From positions 58,869-122,868 of the forward strand of contig CANQXX010000002.1 in the NCBI GenBank assembly GCA_947627905.1: a stretch of DNA of 64,000 bases. Direction: 5' to 3'. The stretch is from an uncultured Clostridia bacterium. Lineage in GTDB: Bacteria; Bacillota; Clostridia; Oscillospirales; Ruminococcaceae. Shown here piece after piece: positions 1 to 8,853 of this stretch (its first letter is position 1; every line of letters begins with the position of its first letter). Below the pieces are notes generated by a model. That model made no database searches. It had not been told where the DNA came from and saw nothing but the letters and a program-made list of their open reading frames with translations. Both the position numbers and the translations under genes were made by a program.

Positions 1-1053
1 GCTATGCTTGAAGAACTCAATAAAGCAGAAAAATTTATTTTCATGGAATATTTTATAGTAGAAGAAGGCAGAATGTGGGGTACGATACTCAATATCCTTG
101 CCAAAAAGGCTTCCGAGGGAGTAGAAGTCCGCGTGATGTATGACGGTACCTGCGCCATTGCGCTTCTGCCGTATAATTATCCTGAAATGCTTGAAAAATA
201 CGGTATAAAGTGCAAGATGTTCTCACCGATAAGACCGTTTGTTTCCACACACTATAACTACCGCGACCACAGAAAGATACTTGTTATTGACGGGAAAGTA
301 GGATTTAACGGCGGCGTAAATCTTGCGGACGAGTATATCAATCACAAAGAAGTTTTCGGACACTGGAAAGATACCGCTGTTAAAATAGAGGGTGAAGCAG
401 TAAAAAATCTCACTCTTATGTTCCTGAATATGTGGTGTCTCGGCGAAAAAGAGCCGGATTATCAAAGCTATCTGAACATTCAGCCAGAAACATTTCCCGA
501 AGAAAAAGGCTATGCTGTTCCTTACGGATTTAATCCGTTCGATAAGGATAAAGTAGGCGAAAAGGTCTATATGGATATCCTTAACAGGGCAAATTCTTAT
601 GTTCATATCATGACGCCTTATCTGATACTTGATGATGCGCTGCTCAACGCACTTAAATATTCCGCCGAAAGGGGAATAGAAACAAAGCTGATACTTCCCG
701 GCATACCGGATAAAAAGCCGGTCTATGCCCTTGCCAAAACTTATTTCAAGACTTTGCTCGATTCCGGAGTTGAGATATACCTTTACACTCCCGGCTTCGT
801 CCATGCGAAAATGTTTATTTCCGACGATAAAAAAGCCGTTGTCGGAACGATAAATCTTGATTACAGAAGTCTTTATCACCATTTTGAATGCGGAACATAC
901 ATCTATGGCTCAGACGTTGTATCCGACATTGAAAATGATTTTTCTGAAACACTGAAAAAATGTGAAAAAGTAACTTATGAAAGTATCAGGAATGACAAGG
1001 CTTTGACAAAGTTAACAGGCGGCGTTATGCGTCTTATAGCTCCGCTTCTTTGA
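1..1053 (+). CDS. cls: Cardiolipin synthase, 5'-truncated by window edge
   Basis: This is the C-terminal part of a phospholipase-D-superfamily cardiolipin synthase, which joins two phosphatidylglycerols into cardiolipin at the membrane. Both catalytic HKD motifs are visible: H-R-K with Asp five residues on, near visible residue 90, and H-A-K with its Asp near residue 268. The reading frame is open to base 1, and the N-terminal membrane helices usual in this family are missing, so the true start lies upstream of the window. The ATG at base 4 is probably an internal Met. It ends 29 bp before feoA with no terminator between. Confidence 0.88.
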   Translation, partial: AMLEELNKAEKFIFMEYFIVEEGRMWGTILNILAKKASEGVEVRVMYDGTCAIALLPYNYPEMLEKYGIKCKMFSPIRPFVSTHYNYRDHRKILVIDGKVGFNGGVNLADEYINHKEVFGHWKDTAVKIEGEAVKNLTLMFLNMWCLGEKEPDYQSYLNIQPETFPEEKGYAVPYGFNPFDKDKVGEKVYMDILNRANSYVHIMTPYLILDDALLNALKYSAERGIETKLILPGIPDKKPVYALAKTYFKTLLDSGVEIYLYTPGFVHAKMFISDDKKAVVGTINLDYRSLYHHFECGTYIYGSDVVSDIENDFSETLKKCEKVTYESIRNDKALTKLTGGVMRLIAPLL

Positions 1054-1082
1054 TGATAATAAAAAGGTGAGATGTTTTTATA

Positions 1083-1325
1083 ATGACCCTTGATGAACTT
1101 AAAACAGGTCAGTCTGCCGTCATCTCCGAAGTAGGCGGAGAAGGCGCGTTAAGGTGCAGACTGCTGGATATGGGACTTATCCCTAAAACAAAAGTTATGA
1201 TACGCAAAGTGGCTCCTATGGGCGATCCTATAGAACTTTTCCTGCGCGGATACGAGCTTACGATCCGTCTTGAAGATGCGGAAAAGATAACGGTAATTCC
1301 TGAGAAAGCCGGTGAAGAAAAATGA
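1083..1325 (+). CDS. feoA: Ferrous iron transport protein A (FeoA)
   Basis: A protein of 80 residues with the SH3-like FeoA fold signature: an LRCRLLDMGL segment, a central IRKVAPMGDPIEL strand and a closing LTIRLEDAEKI strand. FeoA is a small cytoplasmic partner of FeoB and is thought to modulate its GTPase or pore. The start follows AAAGGTGAG. Its last four bases overlap the start of feoB, indicating translational coupling. The length matches the family. Confidence 0.93.
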   Translation: MTLDELKTGQSAVISEVGGEGALRCRLLDMGLIPKTKVMIRKVAPMGDPIELFLRGYELTIRLEDAEKITVIPEKAGEEK

Positions 1326-3331
1326 TATTTGCTCTTGCCGGAAACCAGAACTGCGGTAAGACTACACTTTTCAATCAGCTTACCGGTTCAAATCAGCACG
1401 TCGGAAATTTTCCCGGCGTTACGGTCGAACGTAAGTCGGGCGAAGTAAGGGGACTGAAAAACTGCGAAGTCGTAGATCTTCCGGGAATTTATTCTATAAG
1501 ACCTTATACCGGAGAGGAACGTGTTACAAGGGATTTCCTTATCGACGGCAAGCCCGATGCTATCATAAATATTGCCGATGCGACAAATATTGAACGCAAC
1601 CTTTATCTGACATTGCAGCTGATCGAAATGAATATTCCTATGGTCCTTGCGCTGAATATGATGGACGAAGTGCGTAACAACGGAGGAACGGTAGATGTCA
1701 GGGCTTTGTCGGAACGTCTTGGAATACCGGTACTGCCTATAAGCGCGGCTAAAAATGAGGGTATAGACGAGCTTATCTCAAAAGCCGAAGAAATTGCTTC
1801 AAAAAACAAAAAGCCTAAGAGAACGGATTTTTGTTCCGGAGCGGTACATAGATGTATACACGCTGTTTCACATATGGTGGAAGATCATGCGCTTCTTGCC
1901 GGGGTATCTTCAAAATTTGCTGCTACAAAGCTGGTTGAGGGCGATCCGGACATAAACGGCAAGCTCGGACTGAATGAAAACGAGCTTGAAATGATAGAGC
2001 ACAGCGTTACCGAAATGGAGCAGGAACTGGATATGGACAGGAACGCGGCTCTTGCGGATATGAGATATACATTTATTGAGGAAGTCTGCCGCGATACGGT
2101 AGTTAAGTGCCACGAAAGCAAGGAACACGCAAGAAGCGTGAAAATAGACAGCATACTTACGCATAAATATCTTGCTATACCTCTTTTTCTGTGTATAATG
2201 CTGTTTGTTTTCTGGTTAACTTTCGGCTCGGTAGGAGCATGGCTTGGGGACGGATTTTCGTATCTGATAGATAAAGCGTCTTTATATGCTGATAAGGTGC
2301 TTACCGCTTACGGACTCAATCCTGTTGTAAAAAGCCTTATAATAGACGGCGTATTTGCAGGCGTCGGAAGTGTCCTCAGCTTTCTGCCAACTATCATTAC
2401 ATTGTTTTTCTGTCTTTCTATACTTGAGGACAGCGGCTACATGGCGCGTGTAGCGTTTGTTATGGATAAACTTCTCAGAAAAATAGGACTTTCGGGACGT
2501 TCGTTCGTTCCTATGCTTATAGGATTTGGATGCAGTGTCCCTGCTATAATGGCAACGAGGACGCTTTCATCTGAACGTGACCGTAAGATGACGATATTCC
2601 TTACTCCGTTCATGAGCTGCAGCGCAAAGCTGCCTATTTATGCCGTGTTCACGGCAGCGTTCTTTCCGAAATACAAAGCGCTTGTAATGCTTATATTGTA
2701 TGTATCCGGAATGATAGTAGGCATAATCTGCGGTCTGATAATGAATCACACAAGGTTCAGAGGAAAGCCTGTGCCGTTTGTAATGGAGCTTCCCAATTAC
2801 CGTATGCCGTCTGCAAAGAGCGTATTGCTTCTGATGTGGGATAAGGCAAAGGATTTTATTGAAAGAGCGTTTACGGTAATATTCTTTGCATCAATAGCAA
2901 TATGGTTCCTGCAAAGTTTTGACGCTAAGCTCAATCTTGCTTCGGACAGTTCGGAAAGTCTGCTTGCAATGCTTGGAATGATAATAGCTCCGGTGTTTGC
3001 GCCTTTGGGATTTGGAGACTGGAGAGCCGCAACTGCCCTTATTACAGGCTTTACGGCAAAGGAAGCGGTAGTTTCTACTCTTGCGGTGCTGACAGGTTCG
3101 GATACAACGTCGCTGAATACAGTCCTTGGCGGGATATTTACACCTCTTTCGGCAGCCAGCTTCCTGATATTCACACTTCTTTATACTCCTTGTGTAGCGG
3201 CTATAGCAGCGGTAAAACGTGAAATGAACAGCAGGCTCTCCGCATTGTATATGGTAATTATCCAGTGCGCTACAGCGTGGCTCACAGCGTTTATAGTATA
3301 TCAGATAGGCGGATTTATCCTATCTGCATGA
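1322..3331 (+). CDS. feoB: Ferrous iron transport protein B (FeoB)
   Basis: An Fe(II) uptake permease of 669 residues. The N-terminal cytoplasmic G domain shows G1 (GNQNCGKT, residues 7-14), G3 (DLPG) and G4 (NMMD, near 112). A helical GDI-like spacer follows, then from about residue 280 a polytopic membrane domain with the FeoB core segments (FLPTIITLFF, GFGCSVPAIMATR, PFMSCSAKLPIY). The conserved Cys residues in the membrane core are present. It is intact and of typical length. No feoC follows, which is common in Clostridia. Together with feoA it forms a complete anaerobic ferrous uptake system. Confidence 0.95.
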   Translation: MIFALAGNQNCGKTTLFNQLTGSNQHVGNFPGVTVERKSGEVRGLKNCEVVDLPGIYSIRPYTGEERVTRDFLIDGKPDAIINIADATNIERNLYLTLQLIEMNIPMVLALNMMDEVRNNGGTVDVRALSERLGIPVLPISAAKNEGIDELISKAEEIASKNKKPKRTDFCSGAVHRCIHAVSHMVEDHALLAGVSSKFAATKLVEGDPDINGKLGLNENELEMIEHSVTEMEQELDMDRNAALADMRYTFIEEVCRDTVVKCHESKEHARSVKIDSILTHKYLAIPLFLCIMLFVFWLTFGSVGAWLGDGFSYLIDKASLYADKVLTAYGLNPVVKSLIIDGVFAGVGSVLSFLPTIITLFFCLSILEDSGYMARVAFVMDKLLRKIGLSGRSFVPMLIGFGCSVPAIMATRTLSSERDRKMTIFLTPFMSCSAKLPIYAVFTAAFFPKYKALVMLILYVSGMIVGIICGLIMNHTRFRGKPVPFVMELPNYRMPSAKSVLLLMWDKAKDFIERAFTVIFFASIAIWFLQSFDAKLNLASDSSESLLAMLGMIIAPVFAPLGFGDWRAATALITGFTAKEAVVSTLAVLTGSDTTSLNTVLGGIFTPLSAASFLIFTLLYTPCVAAIAAVKREMNSRLSALYMVIIQCATAWLTAFIVYQIGGFILSA

Positions 3332-3453
3332 CAGCGGCTTATAATTAAATATAATTGGAATTATTTATGATTCCTCCGAATAATAATTACTGATAGGAAA
3401 ATATCGCGCCGAACCGTAAAATTTCGGCAGTAAATTATTTGGAGGAATTTCTT

Positions 3454-4332
3454 ATGCAGGAAAAAAATAACCTTGACGCTGTTGCGGAAAAATATAAAGC
3501 GGAAATGATGAGATTATACAGTAAAAAGCGTTCTGAGCCTGCCGCTGCGGAACATATTGAAAAGGAAGTATATATCTCAGGACAGAAAAATGACAGCGGT
3601 GAAAAAAATACGTTTGCCGTTCCTGAAAAACTTCCGTGCGGATGCGAAGACACAAAAGAAAATGATAAATTCATGGTCCCGCCTATGCCGGATATCCCAT
3701 ATAATGGCGATATCTGCAGCGCAAAAGAAGTTCCCGAAGAAAAAAACAATACCGAAATTCACACAGATAATGAAAAATGCAGATTTCCGTCTGCCGAAGA
3801 GCTTATCAGAATGGACAGCGGGAATAACGAAGAAGCCGTTCCTGCAACGAATATGAACACCCGGCAAACGGAAGGATATGTTCCTGACACCCGGTTTGAC
3901 ACAGGCATGGATAATTGGCATATGCAGGGAAATTACGAGTTATGTGAGGAAGATGAAAAATGCGCTCCGGATAGTTCCGAAGCGGATAATAACGATATGT
4001 GCCCCGGGAAAAACGGTCAGGGATTTTTGCAGGTAGAGGTGACAAACAGCAGTGACGGTTCTCCGGTAGCCGGCGCGGCTGTAGCTGTTCTGAGAAAAGC
4101 ATGGGATATGGACATACTTGAAACTATGATGTTTACCGATTCAAACGGAATGACTGAGGCTGTAGGGCTTGAAGTGACATATAAAGAGAACGATCCGCGC
4201 CCATATGATGAATATATGATAACCGTTTATAAGGAAGGCTTTTACAGTGTAAATATGCTTTCCGTGCCGATATTTGACACTATAAAGTCTATCCAGCCTG
4301 TGGAAATGAATAAAGCAGGGGAATGTCATTGA
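3454..4332 (+). CDS. Hypothetical protein: acidic linker plus C-terminal carboxypeptidase-regulatory-like domain
   Basis: A protein of 292 residues with no signal peptide. Residues 1 to about 190 are polar, rich in Glu, Asn and Lys and probably disordered. They open with a short helix (DAVAEKYKAEMMRLYS). The last 100 residues look like a small beta-sandwich of the carboxypeptidase-regulatory/Cna-B type: LQVEVTNSSDGSPVAGAAV, then a DSNG turn, an EYMITVYKEGFYSV strand and a VPIFDTIKSIQPVEM end. This end is typical of a domain seen in Clostridia cell-surface or spore-associated proteins (from memory). The ATG at 3454 is preferred over the upstream TTG because GGAGG sits 9 bases ahead of it. Function is unknown. 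Confidence 0.6.
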   Translation: MQEKNNLDAVAEKYKAEMMRLYSKKRSEPAAAEHIEKEVYISGQKNDSGEKNTFAVPEKLPCGCEDTKENDKFMVPPMPDIPYNGDICSAKEVPEEKNNTEIHTDNEKCRFPSAEELIRMDSGNNEEAVPATNMNTRQTEGYVPDTRFDTGMDNWHMQGNYELCEEDEKCAPDSSEADNNDMCPGKNGQGFLQVEVTNSSDGSPVAGAAVAVLRKAWDMDILETMMFTDSNGMTEAVGLEVTYKENDPRPYDEYMITVYKEGFYSVNMLSVPIFDTIKSIQPVEMNKAGECH

Positions 4333-4343
4333 TCCCTCAAAGT

Positions 4344-4375
4344 AAAAAACCGTTCTGTTTTAAGAACGGTTTTTT
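4344..4375. terminator. Bidirectional intrinsic terminator between the hypothetical gene and metH
   Basis: A perfect 13-bp inverted repeat has arms at 4344-4356 and 4363-4375 and a 6-nt loop. One arm is A-rich and the other T-rich, so it reads as a U-tracted hairpin on both strands. It separates the convergent genes ending at 4332 and 4381. Confidence 0.9.
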
Positions 4376-4380
4376 GTTTA

Positions 4381-6777
4381 TCATGAATATATCCGCTTTG
4401 CAATATCCACAGTCTCCTTGGCGTCTTTTGCATAGTAATCCGCGCCTATCTTTTCGGCATATTCCGGAGTAAGAACAGCTCCTCCTACAACTATTTTGCA
4501 ATTTGCATTATTTTGATGCAGCAGCTTTACGGTTTCTTCCATTGATGCAAGAGTAGTTGTCATCAGCGCAGAAAGTCCTACAAGGCGGACGTCGTTTTTC
4601 ACTGCTGCTTCAAGGACATTTTCCGGAGGAACGTCCTTGCCAAGATCAATTACTTCAAAACCGTAATTTTCCAGCAGGACTTTTACAATATTTTTGCCTA
4701 TGTCGTGGATATCTCCCTTTACGGTTGCAAGAACGACTTTACCTTTGCTTACACCGCCTGCGCCGGTCCTGCTGAGATGTTCTTTTATTACTTCAAAGGA
4801 AGCCTGCGCCGCACCTGCCGCCATTATAAGCTGCGGAAGAAACAGCTTTCCTTTTTCAAATTCCGCGCCGGATTTGTCAAGAGCGGGGATAAGCATATTA
4901 TCTACGATCTCCATTGTATCCTTTGTTTCAAGAAGTTTTCGGGTCAGCTTGGCGCTTTCCGCTTTCAGACCGTTTTCAATGGCATAGGGAAGATCGTCGG
5001 CGGGCATATCATTTTTCGGCTTTTCAGCCGGAGCGGAGCTGCTTACCGAAGCGGTGAAGCTGCTTCCGGAATATGCCGCAATAAATTCCGCAGAATTTTT
5101 GTCAATGTTAGTCAGAAGTTTATATGCCCTGACTGCACCGGTCATAAGCGCAGCGTTAGGATTTATTATCGGCAGATCCAGACCGTTTGCAAGTGCCATT
5201 TGCAGAAAGCAGCTGTTCACAAGCTCCCGGTTAGGAAGTCCGAATGAAATATTTGAAACGCCAAGAACGGTTTTAAGCCCGAGCTCAGTTTTGACTCTGT
5301 GCAGCGCTTTTATGGTCTCCATTACAGCCTCCTGTTCAGCAGAAGCCGTCAGCGTAAGGCAGTCTATGAAAACATCGCTGCGAGGTATGCCGAGCTTCAA
5401 AGCGCGGTCAAGTATTTTTTCTGCAATTGCAAAACGGCCTTCTGCGGTCTTGGGAATACCGTTTTCGTCAAGAGTAAGTCCCACAACAGCCGCGCCGTAT
5501 TTCTTTACGAGCGGAAGTATGGTGTTAAGGGAATTTTCCTCGCCGTTGACGGAATTTACAATAGGTTTGCCGTTATAGATCCTCAGCGCTGCTTCAAGAA
5601 CGTCCGGACGTGTGGAATCAAGCTGCAGCGGCAGATCGGTAACGCTTTGCAGAGCCTTTACAACGCGTACCATCATTTCTTTTTCGTCAATTTCCGGAAG
5701 TCCCACATTTACGTCCAGAATATCCGCGCCTGCGCTGATCTGTTCCATAGCCTGTTTTATGATATAGTCGGTGTCATTATTCCGCAGTGCTTCTTTGAAA
5801 AGCTTTTTACCGGTAGGATTTATCCTTTCACCGATAATTCTCGGCTGGTCTATTATAACTGTCTTTACCGGAGTGCATACTGCCGCCTGCGCAGATCTTT
5901 TCTGCGGAATGTATTTCATTCCCGCAAATTTTTTTATGGTTTTGCTGATAAATTCCGGAGTAGTTCCACAGCAGCCGCCGACTATTTTTATCCCGTATTT
6001 TACAAGCGGGAGCATACTTTCAGCAAAATCTTCCGGAGAAAGATCGTATTTATTTGTAACAGGGTCGGGAAGTCCTGCGTTCGGCTTGATAACAATAGGA
6101 AGATCTGTCCACCGGGAAAGTTCCGAGATAACAGGTTCAAGCTCTTTAGGCCCAAGAGAACAGTTCACGCCTATAGCGTCCGCTCCCAGACCTTCAAGAG
6201 TGACAGCCATGGAAGATACCGAGCAGCCGGTAAATGTCCGCATATTTTCTTCAAATGTCATTGTGCATATAACGGGAAGATCGCTGTTTTCCTTTACTGC
6301 AAGCAGAGCCGCTTTGAGCTCGTAAAGATCGCTCATAGTTTCGATAACGGCAATGTCGGCTTCGTCTGCCGCAAGGACCTGTTCTTTAAAAACATCATAT
6401 GCTTCTTCAAAGGACAGATCTCCCGCAGGTTCAAGAAGCTTTCCGGTAGGACCTATATCAAGAGCAGCAAGAGCTTTATTTCCGCATGATCTTTTTGCAA
6501 TTTTCAAAGCTGCGGAAATTATCTCTCCGACGCTGTGACCTGTTCCGTTCAGTTTGAAACGGTTGCAGCCGAATGTATTTGAATAAACTATCATTGATCC
6601 GGCGGAAATATATTCGCTGTGTATTTCCTCTATCATATCCGGAGAAGTGATGTTCAGCAGTTCGGGAAGTTCTCCTGTTTTCAGACCTTTTGCCTGAAGC
6701 ATGGTACCCATTCCTCCGTCAAGGAAAACAAATTCATTTTCCGATAAAAGACGGCGGAAGTTTTCTTTTTTAGTCAT
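4381..6777 (-). CDS. metH: Cobalamin-dependent methionine synthase without reactivation domain
   Basis: Transfers the methyl group of 5-methyl-THF through methylcobalamin to homocysteine, making methionine. The order in 798 residues is: homocysteine methyltransferase domain (Zn cysteines in GVNCSLGP and VGGCCGTTP) to about 300; pterin-binding domain (GERINPTGKK) about 310-565; B12 cap helices; and a B12-binding Rossmann domain with DIHDIG supplying the cobalt-ligating His. Enzymes like that of E. coli carry a further AdoMet reactivation domain of roughly 330 residues. Here it is absent and a separate gene directly upstream appears to supply it. The start has GGAGGACAC ahead of it and overlaps the upstream gene by 8 bp. 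It is the last gene of the metF operon. Confidence 0.93.
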   Translation of the reverse strand: MTKKENFRRLLSENEFVFLDGGMGTMLQAKGLKTGELPELLNITSPDMIEEIHSEYISAGSMIVYSNTFGCNRFKLNGTGHSVGEIISAALKIAKRSCGNKALAALDIGPTGKLLEPAGDLSFEEAYDVFKEQVLAADEADIAVIETMSDLYELKAALLAVKENSDLPVICTMTFEENMRTFTGCSVSSMAVTLEGLGADAIGVNCSLGPKELEPVISELSRWTDLPIVIKPNAGLPDPVTNKYDLSPEDFAESMLPLVKYGIKIVGGCCGTTPEFISKTIKKFAGMKYIPQKRSAQAAVCTPVKTVIIDQPRIIGERINPTGKKLFKEALRNNDTDYIIKQAMEQISAGADILDVNVGLPEIDEKEMMVRVVKALQSVTDLPLQLDSTRPDVLEAALRIYNGKPIVNSVNGEENSLNTILPLVKKYGAAVVGLTLDENGIPKTAEGRFAIAEKILDRALKLGIPRSDVFIDCLTLTASAEQEAVMETIKALHRVKTELGLKTVLGVSNISFGLPNRELVNSCFLQMALANGLDLPIINPNAALMTGAVRAYKLLTNIDKNSAEFIAAYSGSSFTASVSSSAPAEKPKNDMPADDLPYAIENGLKAESAKLTRKLLETKDTMEIVDNMLIPALDKSGAEFEKGKLFLPQLIMAAGAAQASFEVIKEHLSRTGAGGVSKGKVVLATVKGDIHDIGKNIVKVLLENYGFEVIDLGKDVPPENVLEAAVKNDVRLVGLSALMTTTLASMEETVKLLHQNNANCKIVVGGAVLTPEYAEKIGADYYAKDAKETVDIAKRIYS

Positions 6778-7444
6778 TACAGTGTCCTCCTGTTTTCCTG
6801 AAATTGCATTTATCCCGGATATTGCAGCCGCTGCAGCCTTTCCGTGATCTGTTTATGGGCTTTTCGGAAACTCCTATAACGGCAGTTACGGATTTTGTAG
6901 GCGTAAGAAGTCCTCCGTCCGTCAGGAAAATTCCTGCACGTCTTGAAGCGTCAAGCGCGGCAAGCATATCTTTCTGACATTCAAGCGGAAAGTCTCCGTA
7001 TCCCGGTGAAAATCTCCATGTCAGGAATTTATCGGGAAAACGCCCGCGTATTTCATATTCGGCAATATCACATACCTGCTCTACGGCGGCAGAAGCAAGA
7101 CTGTCTGTTATCAGAGCCTTTGCCATATCCTCAGACTGGAATTTTCTTATCAGCTTGTCTGCTTCTGCGCCAAGCGTAGCGCATAAAAGAATAACGCCGG
7201 AGCAGCCGTTAAGATGCCCGGCAATATCATTGCCCTTTAAAATCAATTTGTGCCCCGAAAGAAATATTCCGTTTCCGGAATGATCTAAGATGTCGGCGGT
7301 GATCCAATGGAATTTCGGAGAGATACATTCAAGCAGAAGCTCTTCACAGTATTCTGCCTCTGAAATTACCGCCTGAGGAGGTTCACCTTTTATTCCCATA
7401 TAACGGAATGCTTCTTCACGGTTGATCTTTTTTAAATTTATCAT
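6770..7444 (-). CDS. Stand-alone MetH reactivation (AdoMet-binding) domain protein
   Basis: A protein of 224 residues resembling the activation domain of MetH, which uses AdoMet and an electron donor to remethylate oxidised cob(II)alamin. The hallmark RFSPGYGDFPL segment, which contacts AdoMet in MetH, is present, as is TPTKSVTAVIG near the C-terminus. The C-terminal tail is Cys-rich (CSGCNIRDKCNF), a feature of the split clostridial proteins that might bind metal or act in redox. Its 3' end overlaps the metH start by 8 bp, so the two are very probably made together and act as one enzyme. Confidence 0.85.
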   Translation of the reverse strand: MINLKKINREEAFRYMGIKGEPPQAVISEAEYCEELLLECISPKFHWITADILDHSGNGIFLSGHKLILKGNDIAGHLNGCSGVILLCATLGAEADKLIRKFQSEDMAKALITDSLASAAVEQVCDIAEYEIRGRFPDKFLTWRFSPGYGDFPLECQKDMLAALDASRRAGIFLTDGGLLTPTKSVTAVIGVSEKPINRSRKGCSGCNIRDKCNFRKTGGHCND

Positions 7445-7453
7445 ATAATATCC

Positions 7454-7954
7454 TTAAAGTTCGTGATAGTATGGACAGATGTCCTCATAACTGCCGTCTT
7501 TCATGCGAAATCCTTTCGGGATCGTCCCCAATTGCACAAAACCAAGCCGCTCATAAAGATGTCTTGCGTGGATATTTGATGCAACCACGGCGTTGAACTG
7601 GAGAACTCCGAAACCTTTTTCCTTTCCTTTTTCAAGACAGTCGTTCACAAGTTTTTCTCCTATATGCAGACCTCTCTTGTCCGAACGCACCGCATAGCTT
7701 GCGTTGCAGATATGACCGCACCGTCCCACATTGTTGGGGTGAAGAATGTACAGACCTGATATTTCTCCGCTGTCGGTATCTTCCGCAACCCCGCAGTAAG
7801 TCTGTGAAGCGAAAAATTCTTTTCCGGAAACTTCATCGAGAAATTCTTCCTGCGGAAAGGCTATGCCTTCTTCAACGACTTTATTCCATATCCGTACCAT
7901 TTGAGGAATATCCTTTTCTTCGTAAGACCGTATTATAATATTCAAGCCGTTCAC
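7454..7954 (-). CDS. GNAT-family N-acetyltransferase
   Basis: A protein of 166 residues with the GNAT fold: an N-terminal IIIRSYEEKDIPQMVRIW strand-helix, a central SYAVRSDKRGLHIGEKL segment that is the acetyl-CoA pyrophosphate loop (R-x-x-G-x-x-x-G-like), and a C-terminal ARHLYERLGF typical of motif B. The substrate cannot be read from sequence. It lies between metF (5 bp away) and the MetH reactivation gene (9 bp away). The annotated GTG start has AAAGG only 3 nt upstream; the TTG three codons later has better spacing and may be the real start. Confidence 0.8.
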   Translation of the reverse strand: MNGLNIIIRSYEEKDIPQMVRIWNKVVEEGIAFPQEEFLDEVSGKEFFASQTYCGVAEDTDSGEISGLYILHPNNVGRCGHICNASYAVRSDKRGLHIGEKLVNDCLEKGKEKGFGVLQFNAVVASNIHARHLYERLGFVQLGTIPKGFRMKDGSYEDICPYYHEL

Positions 7955-7959
7955 GACCT

Positions 7960-8832
7960 TTACAGAAGCGTTTTTATGCTTTCGCTTATTTTCCGCGCAA
8001 CATATGGATTATTCATAGTGTACAGATGTATGCCGTCCACGCCGCTTGAAATAAGGTCAACTATCTGATCTACAGCATATGCTATTCCGGCGTCGCGGAG
8101 AGCTTCCGGATTATTTTCATATCTCTGCATCATTTTTGTGAATTTTGAAGGGAGACTTGCTCCGCACATGGAAACCATGCGTTCTATCTGCTTTTTATTT
8201 GTGACCGGCATTATTCCGGCTTCAATGGGAACATTTATACCGGCGATCTCCAACAATTCGCGGAATTTATGGAATACTCCGTTGTCAAAAAAAAGCTGTG
8301 AGATGCAATGCTCCGCGCCGGCTTCTATTTTCATTTTAAGATGATTTATGTCTTTTGCAAGACTGTCCGCTTCCATATGTCCTTCCGGATAACAAGCGGC
8401 GGCAACGTCAAAATTGCCGTTTTCTCTTATAAATCTTGTGAGATCGCTTGCATATTCAAAGTCGTGCAGTCTTGGAACGTCCGGATTTATATCTCCGCGG
8501 AGCGCAAGGATATTTTCAATGCCGCATTTGCGGAACTGTTCAAGATGTTCGCAAATATCCTGTTTTGTATAATAAACGCAGGTAAGGTGCGCGCAGGAAG
8601 TGATCCCAAGATCGTTCTGGATATAAGAAGCTATCTTTACGGTGTTGCTTTCGGCAGCGCTGTGACCCGTGCTTCCTCCTGCGCCGCAGGTGACGCTTAT
8701 AAAATCGGGGGAAAGGTCTTTAAGCTCACCGAGAGCGGAATATATAGTTTCAATAGGGCTTGTTTTTTTCGGCGGGAAAACCTCAAAGGAAAACACGGTC
8801 TTGCCTTTGCCGAAAAGTTCGGAAATTTTCAT
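7960..8832 (-). CDS. metF: 5,10-methylenetetrahydrofolate reductase
   Basis: A TIM-barrel flavoenzyme of 290 residues that makes 5-methyl-THF, the methyl donor used by the MetH encoded downstream. Family signatures are the N-terminal FSFEVFPPKK, the VTCGAGGS block, CAHLTCV, NILALRGD and the C-terminal GVDGIHLYTMN. It has the typical length and an intact frame. The start follows AAAGGA. It lies 21 bp after the esterase gene and 5 bp before the GNAT gene, so methyl-group production and transfer are encoded together. Confidence 0.95.
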   Translation of the reverse strand: MKISELFGKGKTVFSFEVFPPKKTSPIETIYSALGELKDLSPDFISVTCGAGGSTGHSAAESNTVKIASYIQNDLGITSCAHLTCVYYTKQDICEHLEQFRKCGIENILALRGDINPDVPRLHDFEYASDLTRFIRENGNFDVAAACYPEGHMEADSLAKDINHLKMKIEAGAEHCISQLFFDNGVFHKFRELLEIAGINVPIEAGIMPVTNKKQIERMVSMCGASLPSKFTKMMQRYENNPEALRDAGIAYAVDQIVDLISSGVDGIHLYTMNNPYVARKISESIKTLL

Positions 8833-8853
8833 TGGGTAAATTCCTTTCGTGAT

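Noticed and set aside
5299..6489. Long plus-strand open frame opposite metH
   Set aside because: Lies within the metH domains on the other strand; composition rich in Arg, Phe and Tyr without motifs; a codon-bias shadow.
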